This document shows, piece by piece, positions 1 through 9,753 of a stretch of DNA of 64,000 nucleotides. The notes beneath the pieces were generated by a model. It saw nothing but the letters and a program-made list of their open reading frames with translations, did no database searches and was not told the DNA's origin. Position 1 is the first letter of the stretch. Each line of letters begins with the position of its first letter. The DNA lies in NCBI GenBank assembly GCA_946902875.1, contig OX336351.1, positions 4,709,761 through 4,773,760 of the forward strand. Direction: 5' to 3'. The stretch comes from Nematopogon swammerdamellus (lineage: Eukaryota; Arthropoda; Insecta; Lepidoptera; Adelidae). Made by a program: the position numbers and the translations under genes.

Positions 1-176
1 AGCGTGAGAATTGAAGATAAAATAATAATAAGAATACTTTTAACAATACATATTATAAGTAAATGCTAGTAAAATATAGGCCATACATGTGTTCCGCTCG
101 GTAGGTACTCCTTGACTCACATTCATGTTTTTTTATTCACCCATTTGGTAACAAGACACAATCGGATAAGTCAGGC
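1..176. repeat. Fragment of a dispersed AT-rich repeat
   Basis: The first 90 bases (AGAATTGAAGATAAAATAAT...) match 34338-34424 in the same order, ending in a shared GCCATAC. At 34.2-34.4 kb this motif follows a LINE-S-like 3' UTR, so this is probably the far end of the same repeat cut by the window edge. The rest to 176 is unassigned. Confidence 0.45.
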
Positions 177-419
177 ATACCTACATACATACCATACTCT
201 GTATCCCGACAATCGGGGCAGCAGAGTAGTCGGTGTTCTGCTGCAAGTACTTACACTCTTTTAAATTACAGCACAGCACCGACAACCACATTTAGCAAAG
301 TATTAATTAGGGAAAGATAACTAACTATCAAGCAACAAGTAAGGCACGAAGACCCACCTCATGCAAGACTCGGTGAAAGGACTGTGCCAAGTTGAGAGGC
401 GGCTACCCTGTCGCCCTTA
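177..419 (-). mobile_element. SINE family Y, head-truncated
   Basis: On the minus strand this reads the body of family Y: AAGGCACGAAGACCCACC, the hairpin arms around CAGCACA...TGCAGCAG, the CCCCGATTGTCGGG motif and the TATG-type tail, as in 23529-23858 and 33805-34146. The 5' head (GTGTGGGGCCGGTAC) is missing. It lies 40 bp upstream of the tandem array that starts at 461. Confidence 0.75.
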
Positions 420-460
420 TTGTAAGATTCAACGCCTGCCGTCTGTTGGTGTGTATGTCT

Positions 461-1471
461 GTATGTATATTCACTTATAACTCAAGAACGGCTCAAACCT
501 ATTCAATAGCGGATTCACAGATGAGGAGCAACGGAACAAAATCACACATGTCCACATTAACTTTTTTTACAGGAGATCCAAAAAAATAATAAACTAATAT
601 TTGTGATTTTGGTGCAAATTTTCCAATCCAATGATTATTCTATTTCATTTGTGATTTGTGATTATGATCGCAAGTTTAGAGTTTGACATCAAAATAAGAC
701 TTTGTACCAGGATATGTGTGATTCTGATGCAAACCTTGCATTTCTTTGCATTTAAGCGGCGGGTGGCCGAGTGGTTAGGGCATCGGCTTCTCGTGCGGGA
801 GGTCCGAGGTTCGAATCTAACCGGCGTGTACCAATGAGTTATTTCTGACGAAAAAATTTACGTGCATACCTACACCTGCTGCTTCACCGTTCGGAACCGG
901 TGTAAAACTGTAGGTCCCTTCCCTTGCCCCTTACTAGGTGGTAGGCTCAAATTGTAGCCGACTGGGTTGGTGGCACCGTACAGGATGTAAGATAGCCGCA
1001 TAGCAACCTCGGTTGTGTTCTCCTCTAGTCCAGTATAGCCAGCAATCCAGGGAAGTCTCCGGTATGGCACCTACCTTCTCGGAGGTCTTGGCTAGTCAGA
1101 GCATGTGATTTGGCCCCTCTGACTCAGCCACCCATACCGGATTACATAAAAAAAAAAAAAAAAAAATTCTAGCGATTATACAAGAGCGATTAGTGTGATT
1201 TTCAACACTACAAAACGGCTATTCGATAGGTTTCAGGCTAAAGATGCCGAATCGATAAAAAAACACTCACGGAAAAAAGTGGATATGTGTGATTTTGTTC
1301 CGTTGCTCCTCATATGTAATGCGACATATCTCCGATAGGTTGTATGTTGTATTACCTTTTGCCTACGGCTTACGGCGGGTAAAAAAGTGCCCAAAAACTG
1401 TACACGTGTCATGTGAACGGGTCCCTTACGAGTAACCTGTTCTATGCCGGGATATACCTACACCAATGTAT
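461..1471. repeat. Tandem array, unit 1 of 3 (1,011 bp)
   Basis: First of three head-to-tail copies of a unit of about 1,012 bp, starting GTATGTATATTCACTTATAA and ending TATACCTACACCAAT. Inside are a 35-bp inverted repeat (521-555 against 1279-1313, ATGAGGAGCAACGG...) and an internal T SINE. Copies differ by few substitutions, so amplification looks recent or is an assembly artefact. The opening (ATAACTCAAGAACGGCTCAAA) resembles the conserved end of lepidopteran non-autonomous Helitrons, which is an inference. Confidence 0.9.
756..1166 (+). mobile_element. tRNA-derived SINE T, copy 1
   Basis: The head GGGTGGCCGAGTGGTTAGGG is a tRNA A box of the Leu/Ser (class II) type, and GAGGTTCGAATC is the B box about 45 bp downstream. 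A 330-bp body follows, and a poly(A) tail of 18 or more. Short ORFs on the minus strand across it are by-products. The last 30 bases match the 3' end of LINE K, its likely mobiliser. Confidence 0.88.
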
Positions 1472-2483
1472 GTATGTATATTCACTTATAACTCAAGAAC
1501 GGCTCAAACCTATTCAATAGCGGATTCACAGATGAGGAGCAACGGAACAAAATCACACATGTCCACATTAACTTTTTTTACAGGAGATCCAAAAAAATAA
1601 TAAACTAATATTTGTGATTTTGGTGCAAATTTTCCAATCCAATGATTATTCTATTTCATTTGTGATTTGTGATTATGATCGCAAGTTTAGAGTTTGACAT
1701 CAAAATAAGACTTTGTACCAGGATATGTGTGATTCTGATGCAAACCTTGCATTTCTTTGCATTTAAGCGGCGGGTGGCCGAGTGGTTTGGGCATCGGCTT
1801 CTCGTGTGGGAGGTCCGAGGTTCGAATCCAACCGACGTGTACCAATGAGTTATTTCTGACGAAAAAATTTACGTGCATACCTACACCTGCTGCTTCACCG
1901 TTCGGAACCGGTGTAAAACTGTAGGTCCCTTCCCTTGCCCCTTACTAGGTGGTAGGCTCAAATTGTAGCCGACTGGGTTGGTGGCACCGTACAGGATGTA
2001 AGATAGCCGCATAGCAACCTCGGTTGTGTTCTCCTCTAGTCCAGTATAGCCAGCAATCCAGGGAAGTCTCCGGTATGGCACCTACCTTCTCGGAGGTCTT
2101 GGCTAGTCAGAGCATGTGATTTGGCCCCTCTGACTCAGCCACCCATACCGGATTACATAAAAAAAAAAAAAAAAAAATTCTAGCGATTATACAAGAGCGA
2201 TTAGTGTGATTTTCAACACTACAAAACGGCTATTCGATAGGTTTCAGGCTAAAGATGCCGAATCGATAAAAAAAACACTCACGGAAAAAAGTGGATATGT
2301 GTGATTTTGTTCCGTTGCTCCTCATATGTAATGCGACATATCTCCGATAGGTTGTATGTTGTATTACCTTTTGCCTACGGCTTACGGCGGGTAAAAAAGT
2401 GCCCAAAAACTGTACATGTGTCATGTGAACGGGTCCCTTACGAGTAACCTGTTCTATGCCGGGATATACCTACACCAATGTAT
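1472..2483. repeat. Tandem array, unit 2 of 3 (1,012 bp)
   Basis: Near-identical to its neighbours. It shares with unit 1 the shortened form GGAGGTCTTGGC near the SINE 3' end, where unit 3 has GGAGGTGATATTGGC. It shares with unit 3 the box A variant GTGGTTTGGGC. This puts it between the two in history. Confidence 0.9.
1767..2177 (+). mobile_element. tRNA-derived SINE T, copy 2
   Basis: Same element in unit 2 of the array: A box TGGCCGAGTGGTTTGGGC, B box GAGGTTCGAATCC, A-rich tail at 2158-2177. It was duplicated with the unit rather than inserted separately, since its position within the unit is identical. Confidence 0.88.
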
Positions 2484-3495
2484 GTATGTATATTCACTTA
2501 TAACTCAAGAATGGCTCAAACCTATTCAATAGCGGATTCACAGATGAGGAGCAACGGAACAAAATCACACATGTCCACATTAACTTTTTTTACAGGAGAT
2601 CCAAAAAAATAATAAACTAATATTTGTGATTTTGGTGCAAATTTTCCAATCCAATGATTATTCTATTTCATTTGTGATTTGTGATTATGATCGCAAGTTT
2701 AGAGTTTGACATCAAAATAAGACTTTGTACCAGGATATGTGTGATTCTGATGCAAACCTTGCATTTCTTTGCATTTAAGCGGCGGGTGGCCGAGTGGTTT
2801 GGGCATCGGCTTCTCGTGCGGGAGGTCCGAGGTTCGAATCCAACCGGCGTGTACCAATGAGTTATTTCTGACGAAAAAATTTACGTGCATACCTACACCT
2901 GCTGCTTCACCGTTCGGAACCGGTGTAAAACTGTAGGTCCCTTCCCTTGCCCCTTACTAGGTGGTAGGCTCAAATTGTAGCCGACTGGGTTGGTGGCACC
3001 GTACAGGATGTAAGATAGCCGCATAGCAACCTCGGTTGTGTTCTCCTCTAGTCCAGTATAGCCAGCAATCCAGGGAAGTCTCCGGTATGGCACCTACCTT
3101 CTCGGAGGTGATATTGGCTAGTCAGAGCATGTGATTTGGCCCCTCTGACTCAGCCACCCATACCGGATTACATAAAAAAAAAAAAAAAAAAATTTCTAGC
3201 GATTATACAAGAGCGATTAGTGTGATTTTCAACACTACAAAACGGCTATTCGATAGGTTTCAGGCTAAAGATGCCGAATCGATAAAAAAAACACTCACGG
3301 AAAAAAGTGGATATGTGTGATTTTGTTCCGTTGCTCCTCATATGTAATGCGACATATCTCCGATAGGTTGTATGTTGTATTACCTTTTGCCTACGGCTTA
3401 CGGCGGGTAAAAAAGTGCCCAAAAACTGTACACTTGTCATGTGAACGGGTCCCTTACGAGTAACCTGTTCTATGCCGGGATATACCTACACCAAT
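2484..3495. repeat. Tandem array, unit 3 of 3 (1,012 bp)
   Basis: Last unit; similarity stops at CACCAAT, after which non-array sequence (ATCCCGATAGTAAG) begins. It keeps GGTGATATTGGC, also present in the solo T SINE at 26.1 kb, so it looks closest to the ancestral unit. Confidence 0.9.
2779..3192 (+). mobile_element. tRNA-derived SINE T, copy 3
   Basis: Same element in unit 3. It retains the GATATT segment missing from copies 1 and 2 but present in the 26.1-kb copy. A and B boxes are both intact. Confidence 0.88.
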
Positions 3496-3967
3496 ATCCC
3501 GATAGTAAGAAGCACTTCAAACAATAAAATGAATTCCACTATATCCACTTGATCTCAGCCAATTTCACGTGATGTTTATTCTTATTTTTACTTACAGATA
3601 GCGAAAACGCCTATTCACATTCCACAATATACGTGTTGATTTCATGAAATAATCCTTACGTCAACACGCGAAGGTCGGTTTTCGGATGGGCCATACCCTT
3701 GGGGTATTTCTAGGTATAATGTATAGGTATTTGCACTGTTTATGTTTCACTTAACGAATGTTTGCTCCGCTTCTTTGATCTCAGTGTCCTCTTCAGCGAA
3801 TCTCCGAGCGAAGTTGGACGACGACATTGCGAGGGTGTGTGTGAGGGTGTGTGTGTGTGTGTGTGTGTGCCTCTAAGAACATGTCGTTTCATATGTAGTT
3901 GGAATTCGACAAACGTTTTGTAGTGAAGTGTCAGATTATGAAATTGTTCGTATTAATAGAATAGTCC
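3496..3967. other. Non-array spacer with a short TG microsatellite
   Basis: No gene or known repeat seen. A (GT)n run of about 30 bp lies at 3836-3869. Moderately AT-rich, intron-like sequence. Confidence 0.5.
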
Positions 3968-4905
3968 TTTTTAGGGTTCCGTACCTCGAAAGAGGTGAAA
4001 ACGGAACCCTTATAGGATCACTCTTGTGTCTGTCTGTCTGTCTGTCCGTCTGTCACAGCTTTTCTTTCCGAATCTACTGGAATTTAATCAATCACGGACG
4101 TATAGCACAAAACGTAATCAATGAATTTAGATTTTGTGGGTCAATTATGGAGGTCAAATTAGAAAGTAAAAACAAAGATTGGTTGTCTGTAAAGTTGGTT
4201 TACGGACGATAGTTTTACGTGATGACGTCATAAAGTATATAAAGTGCGAAGTCAGATACAAAATCAGTTTATAATACTTTATCGTGCTTAGAAGTGTAAT
4301 TCTTAAATCGCAAATGTGAGTACTTTCAAAACTAATAATATTAATTATCAATATAAACTTTTAATTTACGCCATCTACCTACATATCAAAGCGCATACTA
4401 CAACGTTGCAACACCTTCAAGTAAACTACCGCTGAAGTATTTCATTTACTATATTGACGCTAGATGTCGCTCCAAAAGACTCAACGCCATGAAAATATTC
4501 ACCTACTGGTGACCAAATTCGCTTCGCTAGTACCTGAACGATTTAGCCGGGTGGTTAAGACGTCTGGTCGGTCACACAATAGTAGTAGCAGGGACCGCGG
4601 GTTCGAGGCTCGCAAAAGGACGGACAAATATATTTTGTATTTCCTACTCTCCTTATATGCCTCTCTATCGCTTGTTACGCGCTCTCGCTTGCACACACAG
4701 GTTCAGATGGAACGTGACACTTTTTCGTGTGTGCAGCCGGTGTTCATCAATTTATAAGACGTGACGTCATCACGTCAAAAAATTTAAGTGCATCATGTGA
4801 CACATAAAGGATAAGAGCTCGTTATAAGGAATACAAATGTATTATAATTTTAAAATGCATAGTTTAAAATATATTAAAGAAAATATACAAAATTGAGCAT
4901 TCGCC
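3968..4905 (+). mobile_element. Dispersed repeat G, interrupted
   Basis: Starts TTAGGGTTCCGTACCTC, then AACGGAACCCTTATAGGATC and a (TGTC)n run; this is a very common lepidopteran repeat motif. 3968-4205 and 4760-4905 align in order with 38382-38700 (TAAGTGCATCATGTG, TATAATTTTAAAATGCATA). The middle, about 4206-4760, is an insertion bounded by similar inverted motifs (ACGTGATGACGTCATAAA and GACGTGACGTCATCACGTC). Confidence 0.65.
4542..4622 (+). other. tRNA-like Pol III head inside the insertion in G
   Basis: TTTAGCCGGGTGGTTAAGA resembles a tRNA A box and GCGGGTTCGAGGCTCGC a B box, 47 bp apart. No complete cloverleaf can be drawn, so this is more likely a SINE head than a tRNA gene. Confidence 0.4.
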
Positions 4906-5100
4906 CCTCCGCCGACTGCACCTTTGGTTCCTCGGCACAGCCACCCATACTGGTTTTCATAATACAAAAGCACTCTGCTGAATTACAGCACAGCACCGTC
5001 CACCAGGTTTAGCACACACGGTGATACTTACAATGCCTCAAACAAAACACAGCGGAGGAACTAATTACATGACAACATCGAATAAAAGTGTGCCCAGTTC
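4906..5100. repeat. Mosaic of short LINE-K/SINE-Y pieces
   Basis: CGGCACAGCCACCCATACTGG matches the 3' end of LINE K (+ orientation). ATTACAGCACAGCACCGTC matches a Y hairpin arm (minus). Too short to assign as elements. Confidence 0.4.
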
Positions 5101-5290
5101 ACCTGGCCGGAAGTGTCGCGGCGGGCCTCCAGGCCCGCACCGGAAATTACGCAATTTATGGGGCAAACCGGAGCCACTTCCGCCGGAATAGTTATTGTCG
5201 GCGCCTCCAGGACGCTTCCCGTCTTAGACGTTGCTGGGACCTGCGCGTCACAGTATACAGACGAATACAGTGGTACGCTTGCCAACGGCT
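5101..5290. other. GC-rich coding-like block, unidentified
   Basis: A 190-bp GC-rich island open in several frames. The minus strand runs about 75 codons to a stop at 5061 (ending ...VNWAHFYSMLSCN), and one plus frame reads ...GASRTLPVLDVAGTCAS. Both look more protein-like than their surroundings. It stops abruptly at the A-run of the Z element. I recognise neither reading; it could be a captured exon, a transposon ORF piece, or chance. Confidence 0.25.
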
Positions 5291-5292
5291 TG

Positions 5293-5704
5293 AAAAAAAA
5301 AAACGGCCAAGTGCGAGTCGAACTTGCGCACTGAGGGTTCCGTATCGCCATGTCATGGTCAGCGCCACTCACGCCATCTATGGCGTGTTTATGAAATGCT
5401 TCATATTAGTTGAAATTCATGATTAGTTAAAATGTTTCATACTCTTTTCGGTAGATGGCGCGGGCGCATACACTTTTTGGTCTCTTCTATGGGAACCCCC
5501 GCGATTTTTTTACTTTTTCTTATTTTTATTATTTGTTGTTATATCGGCCATAATAACACATATTCTGTGAATATTTCAAAGGGCTACCTATTACGGTTCA
5601 AAAGATACATCCCTCGGCCAGACGGACAGATGGACGGACATACAGACAGACAGATGGCGTAGGCTTATTAAAAGGGTCCCGTACCAGATACGGAACCATA
5701 AAAA
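5293..5704 (+). mobile_element. TIR-like element Z, near full length
   Basis: Begins AAACGGCCAAGTGCGAGTCG, contains GGTAGATGGCGCGG, TTGTTGTTATATCGGCC, a GACAGACGGAC-type run, and ends GATACGGAACCATAAAAA. Same order as 13991-14487, 18325-18705 and 58665-59052. No coding capacity. Confidence 0.75.
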
Positions 5705-5957
5705 GTGTATCATCAAAGTTGAGTAGGTAACTTCTTGCGCGTACGGACTTTGGATGAATGAACGCCCGACCGTTGAAACTGGCCGTATTTCAGATTCCAC
5801 GTAAGGTTCAGTTCAGATTTACTAAAATCAGCAAGATTCAGGTTCAGTATAGTTCCACTATGCTCTATTCATAAGTCCATGAAACATATGCGGGTCACAA
5901 CACATTATATTAGCTAGGTATATTTGTATTGTATAGTATTTTATATATTTATTTTTT
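5705..5957. other. Unassigned spacer
   Basis: No gene recognised. Contains a short degenerate stretch (GTTCAGTTCAGATT...GGTTCAGTA) and AT-rich sequence. Confidence 0.4.
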
Positions 5958-6142
5958 ACTCCCTGCCCAACTATTTCCTCCCAAGTACAGCCTGGAGTTT
6001 TTCAAAAGGTGCGTGAAAAGGCTCCTGTCAGGCCGGCATGGCATTCGCAATCCCCGTGCATCACAGACTATCCGTGGGCGTCGTTAGTTAGACACCGAAT
6101 TGTAGATGAAACGAGGCGAAATGACGCGCTATCTATAAAAAA
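5958..6142 (+). mobile_element. LINE J (jockey-like), 3' fragment
   Basis: CTCCCTGCCCAACTATTTCC, AAGTACAGCCTGGAG, AAGGCTCCTGTCAGGCCGGC and a tail ending CTATCTATAAAAAA match the 3' end of the longer copy at 41003-41518. It encodes only the last residues of the ORF (a reading like SGRHGIRNPRAS) and the short 3' UTR. Confidence 0.75.
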
Positions 6143-6349
6143 GTTGAATTACTTATAATAAAATAAAAAAATTACAGATTTCCTGCCTCACACGACTATC
6201 GAGCACATTGGAAATGAATCTACGGAATTCAAAAAAATTCACAGATTTTTTCAAAAAGGTTTTAGGCTACAGGGCAAACCCTTAACCCGATCGTCTTTGT
6301 TTTAGGCTCAAATTATAGCTGACTAAATTTTCCAGAGGAGTTTTTCTCT

Positions 6350-6495
6350 TGATCGAATTAATCTTGTTCGAATACTTTGCGAAACGTGGTGTTCGGTGTT
6401 GTGCTGTAATTGACCAGAGTACTTGCAGCACAACACCGATTACTCTGCTTACCCCGATTATCGGGATTCAGCGTGTGTGATATGTATGTATGTAT
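6350..6495 (+). mobile_element. SINE Y, 3' half
   Basis: From TCTTGTTCGAATACTTTGCG through the hairpin (CGGTGTTGTGCTG ... CAGCACAACACCG) and CCCCGATTATCGGG to the tail TATGTATGTATGTATG. 5' truncated. Confidence 0.75.
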
Positions 6496-7058
6496 GAGTT
6501 TTTCTAAAAATGTTTATATCATTCTTCGTTTCCAAAATATCGAGAGCCAAAATAAAAAAATCGGAAAAAAATATTTGTTTTTCACTATTTCGGCCATAAC
6601 ATTTTTCGTTTTTTACTTTCTCGAATAATTCTTTTTGCACTTTACAGCTCTCATGAACACGCGTCTTTTGAGCCTTTTTTGAATATCATATCTTCACAAC
6701 TCTCCGAGATATAAGGGGATCGCACTTTTTCGTGAAATCGGAGCCTACACTGGAGCGAACGAAAAGACATTTCCAATGTCAACAAAATCGAGGCCGGATT
6801 TCAGTGTTAGCGATTCCACTGCAACATACTGTGGCCCAGCGTAGTTGCTACCGGCAGGCACTCAACGGCGGCGCGGAGGCGGCGGGCGGCGGTTATGCAA
6901 AACAGCTGTCCACAGTTGTAGATATCATCCGAGGCGGCACTTCCAGACGTGACAAAGGGCTGGCCAGGGCTTCCAGCGATGTGGTGTGGAGTGAACTTTA
7001 CACTTTGAAATCTGGCAAATTTTAGGACTTACGAGATATTTCTATTTAACATTAGTCT
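6496..7058. other. Unassigned, with a W repeat piece and a GC-rich patch
   Basis: 6738-6790 is an inverted piece of repeat W (compare 14750-14850). 6800-7015 is GC-rich and open for 97 codons (6732-7025 +), but the reading is low-complexity (GGAEAAGGGY) and unrecognised, so I do not call a gene. Confidence 0.35.
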
Positions 7059-7425
7059 GTCAACCTGGGTAGCTCTGTAGTGCTGCCGGTCGACTGTTGT
7101 TAAGCAACCCTGAGCGCGGTCAGTGTTTGGATGGGTGACCGCTCGCCGTGGTTCAGATTCCACATGCAAAAAACTACAGGTCCCTTCCCTTCTTATCATC
7201 AACCAGGGCGGGATAAACCCTAACATAAGTTAGGGTTTATCCCGCCCGGGTTGATGAAACGTCGGTCGAAACGGCTATATAAATAGTTCGTGTTTTCCGT
7301 CCAGTTCAGTCTTGCCGACATGAAATGAAGGGAAGCACTGACATGGCACCTAGTTCACCCGGTGTTATGGGCTGACATCACCGATGGTGTTGGTGATGTA
7401 GCAAACCGTGTCAGTTTCCATAAAA
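7059..7425 (+). mobile_element. SINE X, full length
   Basis: The head has a tRNA-like A box (GGTAGCTCTGTAGTGC) and then a 5S-rRNA-like segment (GTTAAGCAACCC ... GCGCGGTCAG ... GGATGGGTGACCGC). A B-box-like GGTTCAGATTCC follows, then the body and TTTCCATAAAA tail. A secondary inverted duplication (7197-7252) replaced the usual ACTAGGTGGTAGGG segment. Confidence 0.85.
7197..7252. repeat. Palindrome inside SINE X
   Basis: Arms CATCAACCAGGGCGGGATAA... and ...TTATCCCGCCCGGGTTGATG, each about 28 bp, separated by ATAA. Other X copies have only one arm, so the second arm arose here by an inverted copy. Confidence 0.85.
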
Positions 7426-7504
7426 CAAGTCTATATTTAGCTTGTCTTTGTGCGACATGTGACCCAGTAAAACCTTACCTTACAATATAGTAGGTTCGGA
7501 TTGA

Positions 7505-7823
7505 TTTTTTTATGGAAACTGACACGGTTGGCTACATCACCTACAACATCCGTGATGGCAGCCCATAACACCGGGTGAACTAGGTGCAATATCAGTGCTT
7601 CCCTTCATTTCATGTCGGCTACACTGAACTGGACGGAAAACACAAACTATTTACATAGCCGTTTCGACGGACCTTTCATTCAGTGCGGTGGTAGCAATCC
7701 GGGCGGGTTAAACCCTACCTAGTAATATAAGAAGGGAGTCTCATATCCCTTAGTCGCCTTTTACGACATACACGGAGAGAGATGCAGTGGGGCTATTCTT
7801 TTAAAGTACCGGCGCCACACGGT
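7505..7823 (-). mobile_element. SINE X' (second head, X body), full length
   Basis: Read on the minus strand: TACCGTGTGGCGCCGGTAC, the GGCGACTAAGGGATATGA junction, then the X body and a TTCCATAAAAAA tail. Tail to tail with the X copy ending at 7425. Confidence 0.85.
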
Positions 7824-7954
7824 ATTGATACCAAGACACTAAATTAAATAACGGCCTTATTGTTAATTCAAATTCAAAGTTATTTATTTTTCAATTCAAT
7901 TAGATATATGTACAATAGACAAAAATGTTTTTTATACCTAGTGAATTGAAGAAT
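7824..7954. repeat. LINE 3'-UTR-like AT-rich piece
   Basis: ATTCAAATTCAAAGTTATTTATT resembles the inverted poly(A)-signal end of lepidopteran LINEs (minus orientation). Low complexity limits the assignment. Confidence 0.35.
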
Positions 7955-8046
7955 CAGTGTAGCCGGGAGGACTGGAGGAAAATTGGAGAGGCGTATGTCC
8001 AGCAGTGGACGCTTACACGCTGACTGACTGACTGACTGACTGACTG
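7955..8046 (+). mobile_element. RTE-like LINE, extreme 3' end with (TGAC)n tail
   Basis: GGGAGGACTGGAGGAAAATT reads DWRKIGEAYVQQWT, the C-terminal motif of RTE-type ORFs, followed by the stop and a (CTGA)n microsatellite of six to seven units. RTE elements usually end in such microsatellites. Confidence 0.75.
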
Positions 8047-8125
8047 AATTGAAGAAAAGGTGTAGGCGCAGCACGTGGCACTGGCATTTCAGTGCTGCTG
8101 ATTTTAAGCCTAACCTTGTATGCAC

Positions 8126-8372
8126 TTACTGTTAGCGCGCACGTTCGTGGCCTCTGCGGGCGGAGGCCGATAGATCTTTAAACTATTATTGTTTTGTCTT
8201 CGTACTTAAACCACGCCATAAAACCTTATTAGATAAATAATTTAATGTCATAAATAAAAAAGAGGTTTCGTAAACGTCGCTACTTTCAGAGATTGATTCA
8301 CAACACTATACATTCCATTCTCTCATTCCTGCCGGAGGCCACGAACGTACGCACTGACTGTAGGTACCTAAC
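8126..8372. mobile_element. Candidate short TIR element
   Basis: CTGTTAGCGCGCACGTTCGTGGCCTC at the left and its near reverse complement GAGGCCACGAACGTACGCACTGAC at the right form about 27-bp inverted ends around about 190 bp of AT-rich sequence. No clear target duplication. It may be a MITE or a local inversion. Confidence 0.35.
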
Positions 8373-8779
8373 TAAAAGCCAAAAGTGACGACAATGTAAG
8401 TGAAGGGTATTCAGTAAAAAAAGAAAAGATAGGCGATGTGTTAATAAGATAAATGGAGTGTTGAATAATGCTGTGTTGTGTGAAGACAGTAGGTGTGAGT
8501 ATTTATTGAATTTGATAATAAAATGATTAGATTTAGTGGTTGATGGACTTCTGTAATTGTAATAGGTATTTTTTATAGTGTTTTTGAAGGTTAGTATGTT
8601 TTTAAGTTGTCTTAATTGGGGGTGGGATGTTATTCTAGCACCGGGTTGCCGCATATTTGAAGCTGCCTTCGAATGCGGCACCTCGGTGCTTAGGAACTGC
8701 CAACAACCTACCTACCGAGCGAGTTCCGTAACGGCTTCCTTTACCAAGCCATTTAAGTTTCCTCCATAGTGGGTCTGGT
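8373..8779. other. Unassigned, with one stable hairpin
   Basis: No gene. At 8638-8689 GCACCGGGTTGCCGCAT pairs with ATGCGGCACCTCGGTGC around an 18-nt loop. Otherwise AT-rich. Confidence 0.4.
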
Positions 8780-8929
8780 TTTCAGGTTTCCGTATCCCGT
8801 ACGGAAGCCTATTACCAAGCCTCCGCCGTGTGTCTGTCTGTCCGTCCATCCGTCTGTCCGAAGGCTATATCTCTTGAACCGTAATAGGTAGCCCGTTGAA
8901 ATTTTCACAGAATTTTTAAACCTAACCTA
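8780..8929 (-). mobile_element. Element Z, one end
   Basis: CAGGTTTCCGTATCCCGTACGG, the CTGTCTGTCCGTCC run and CTTGAACCGTAATAGGTAGC match Z in minus orientation. Cut at CACAGAATTTTTAAA, where a short CCTAA run and a W repeat begin; the other Z end lies at 9646-9715. Confidence 0.7.
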
Positions 8930-8938
8930 ACCTAACCC
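8920..8938. repeat. Short (CCTAA)n, telomere-like
   Basis: AACCTAACCTAACCTAACC is just under four units of the insect telomeric repeat (TTAGG), exactly at the junction of Z and W. Too short to mean much alone. Confidence 0.5.
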
Positions 8939-9040
8939 CAAAACTCACGACACCAGGGCCACTTCGCACTCTCGCTGGAAATAGGAGACTATACTAAAGC
9001 GATCGAAATTTCCAAATCGACATTTTCAATGTCAAAAGGA
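8939..9040 (-). repeat. Repeat W
   Basis: ACTCACGACACCAGGGCC, GCACTCTCGCTGGAAAT, AAAGCGATCGAAATTTCC is the reverse complement of 14750-14850 at roughly 80% identity by eye. A third piece lies at 6738-6790. Confidence 0.6.
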
Positions 9041-9645
9041 GTGTCCGTGTATTATTTTCCTGAGAAAGAAATTCGAAGAGAACTTTTAAGAACTTAACAT
9101 AGCAAAAAGGATTCGGGGAAACCAGACCGAGCTGACAAAAGACGTATTATTGCCATTATGGCCAAATGGGAAAGAAATAGCTTCTAAAAAATTGGCAGAT
9201 ATTAAAGTCTATACCTATAGATTTATTCCAAAATTGCATTGGTTTTTATAACCTTAAGTATTGCTAGTTTTAAGTATTTTTGTTTTCTATCTTTCCTTTC
9301 TATAATACTAAAGCTTTGCTGGTATATTTTGGTTTAATTATTTTATTATACAACCCCTATTATGCAAAAACGTACCAACTGATGTTTTTCATGAAAAACT
9401 GTTTGAATTGATTTTGTTTTAGCCCATTCTTCAGTGTCAAAAAATAGATTAAAATTTATTCTAAATTATTGTATAAAATAGTTACTGAAAAGAGCTACTT
9501 AGGATGAATAGTGCACAAACAAACTTTAAACTCAATTATCTCAAAACTAGTTGATTGTGGATTAGTACATTTTGGTGTATCTACGTCCAATTGCCATCGA
9601 CCTCATTGAGGCTTCTCTCCGATTTATCTTCTCTCTAGGCAACTT
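9041..9645. other. Unassigned filler inside the split Z element
   Basis: AT-rich. A short patch at 9110-9240 reads partly protein-like (KKDSGKPDRADKRR in one frame), but stops intervene. No family recognised. Confidence 0.35.
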
Positions 9646-9715
9646 GAGCGGTCATTGATAGCGGATAGATACGGAAACCTCCGTGCGCGAGTAAAACTCG
9701 CACTTGACAGATTTT
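9646..9715 (-). mobile_element. Element Z, other terminus
   Basis: TAGCGGATAGATACGGAAACC, GTGCGCGAGTAAAACTCGC, ACTTGACAGATTTTT is the reverse complement of the 5' end of Z at 18325-18380. It ends 38 bp before the Dpr exon. Confidence 0.7.
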
Positions 9716-9741
9716 TCTGTATTTATTATCTATATTCTGTA

Positions 9742-9753
9742 TTTATGTTACAG
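9742..9753 (+). promoter_or_regulatory. Splice acceptor of the Dpr exon
   Basis: TTTATGTTACAG directly precedes the open frame; the upstream 25 bases are T-rich (CTGTATTTATTATCTATATTC). Confidence 0.75.

Noticed and set aside
870..3093. Three identical 66-codon minus ORFs
   Set aside because: They lie inside SINE T copies on the antisense strand and exist three times only because the unit is tandem.
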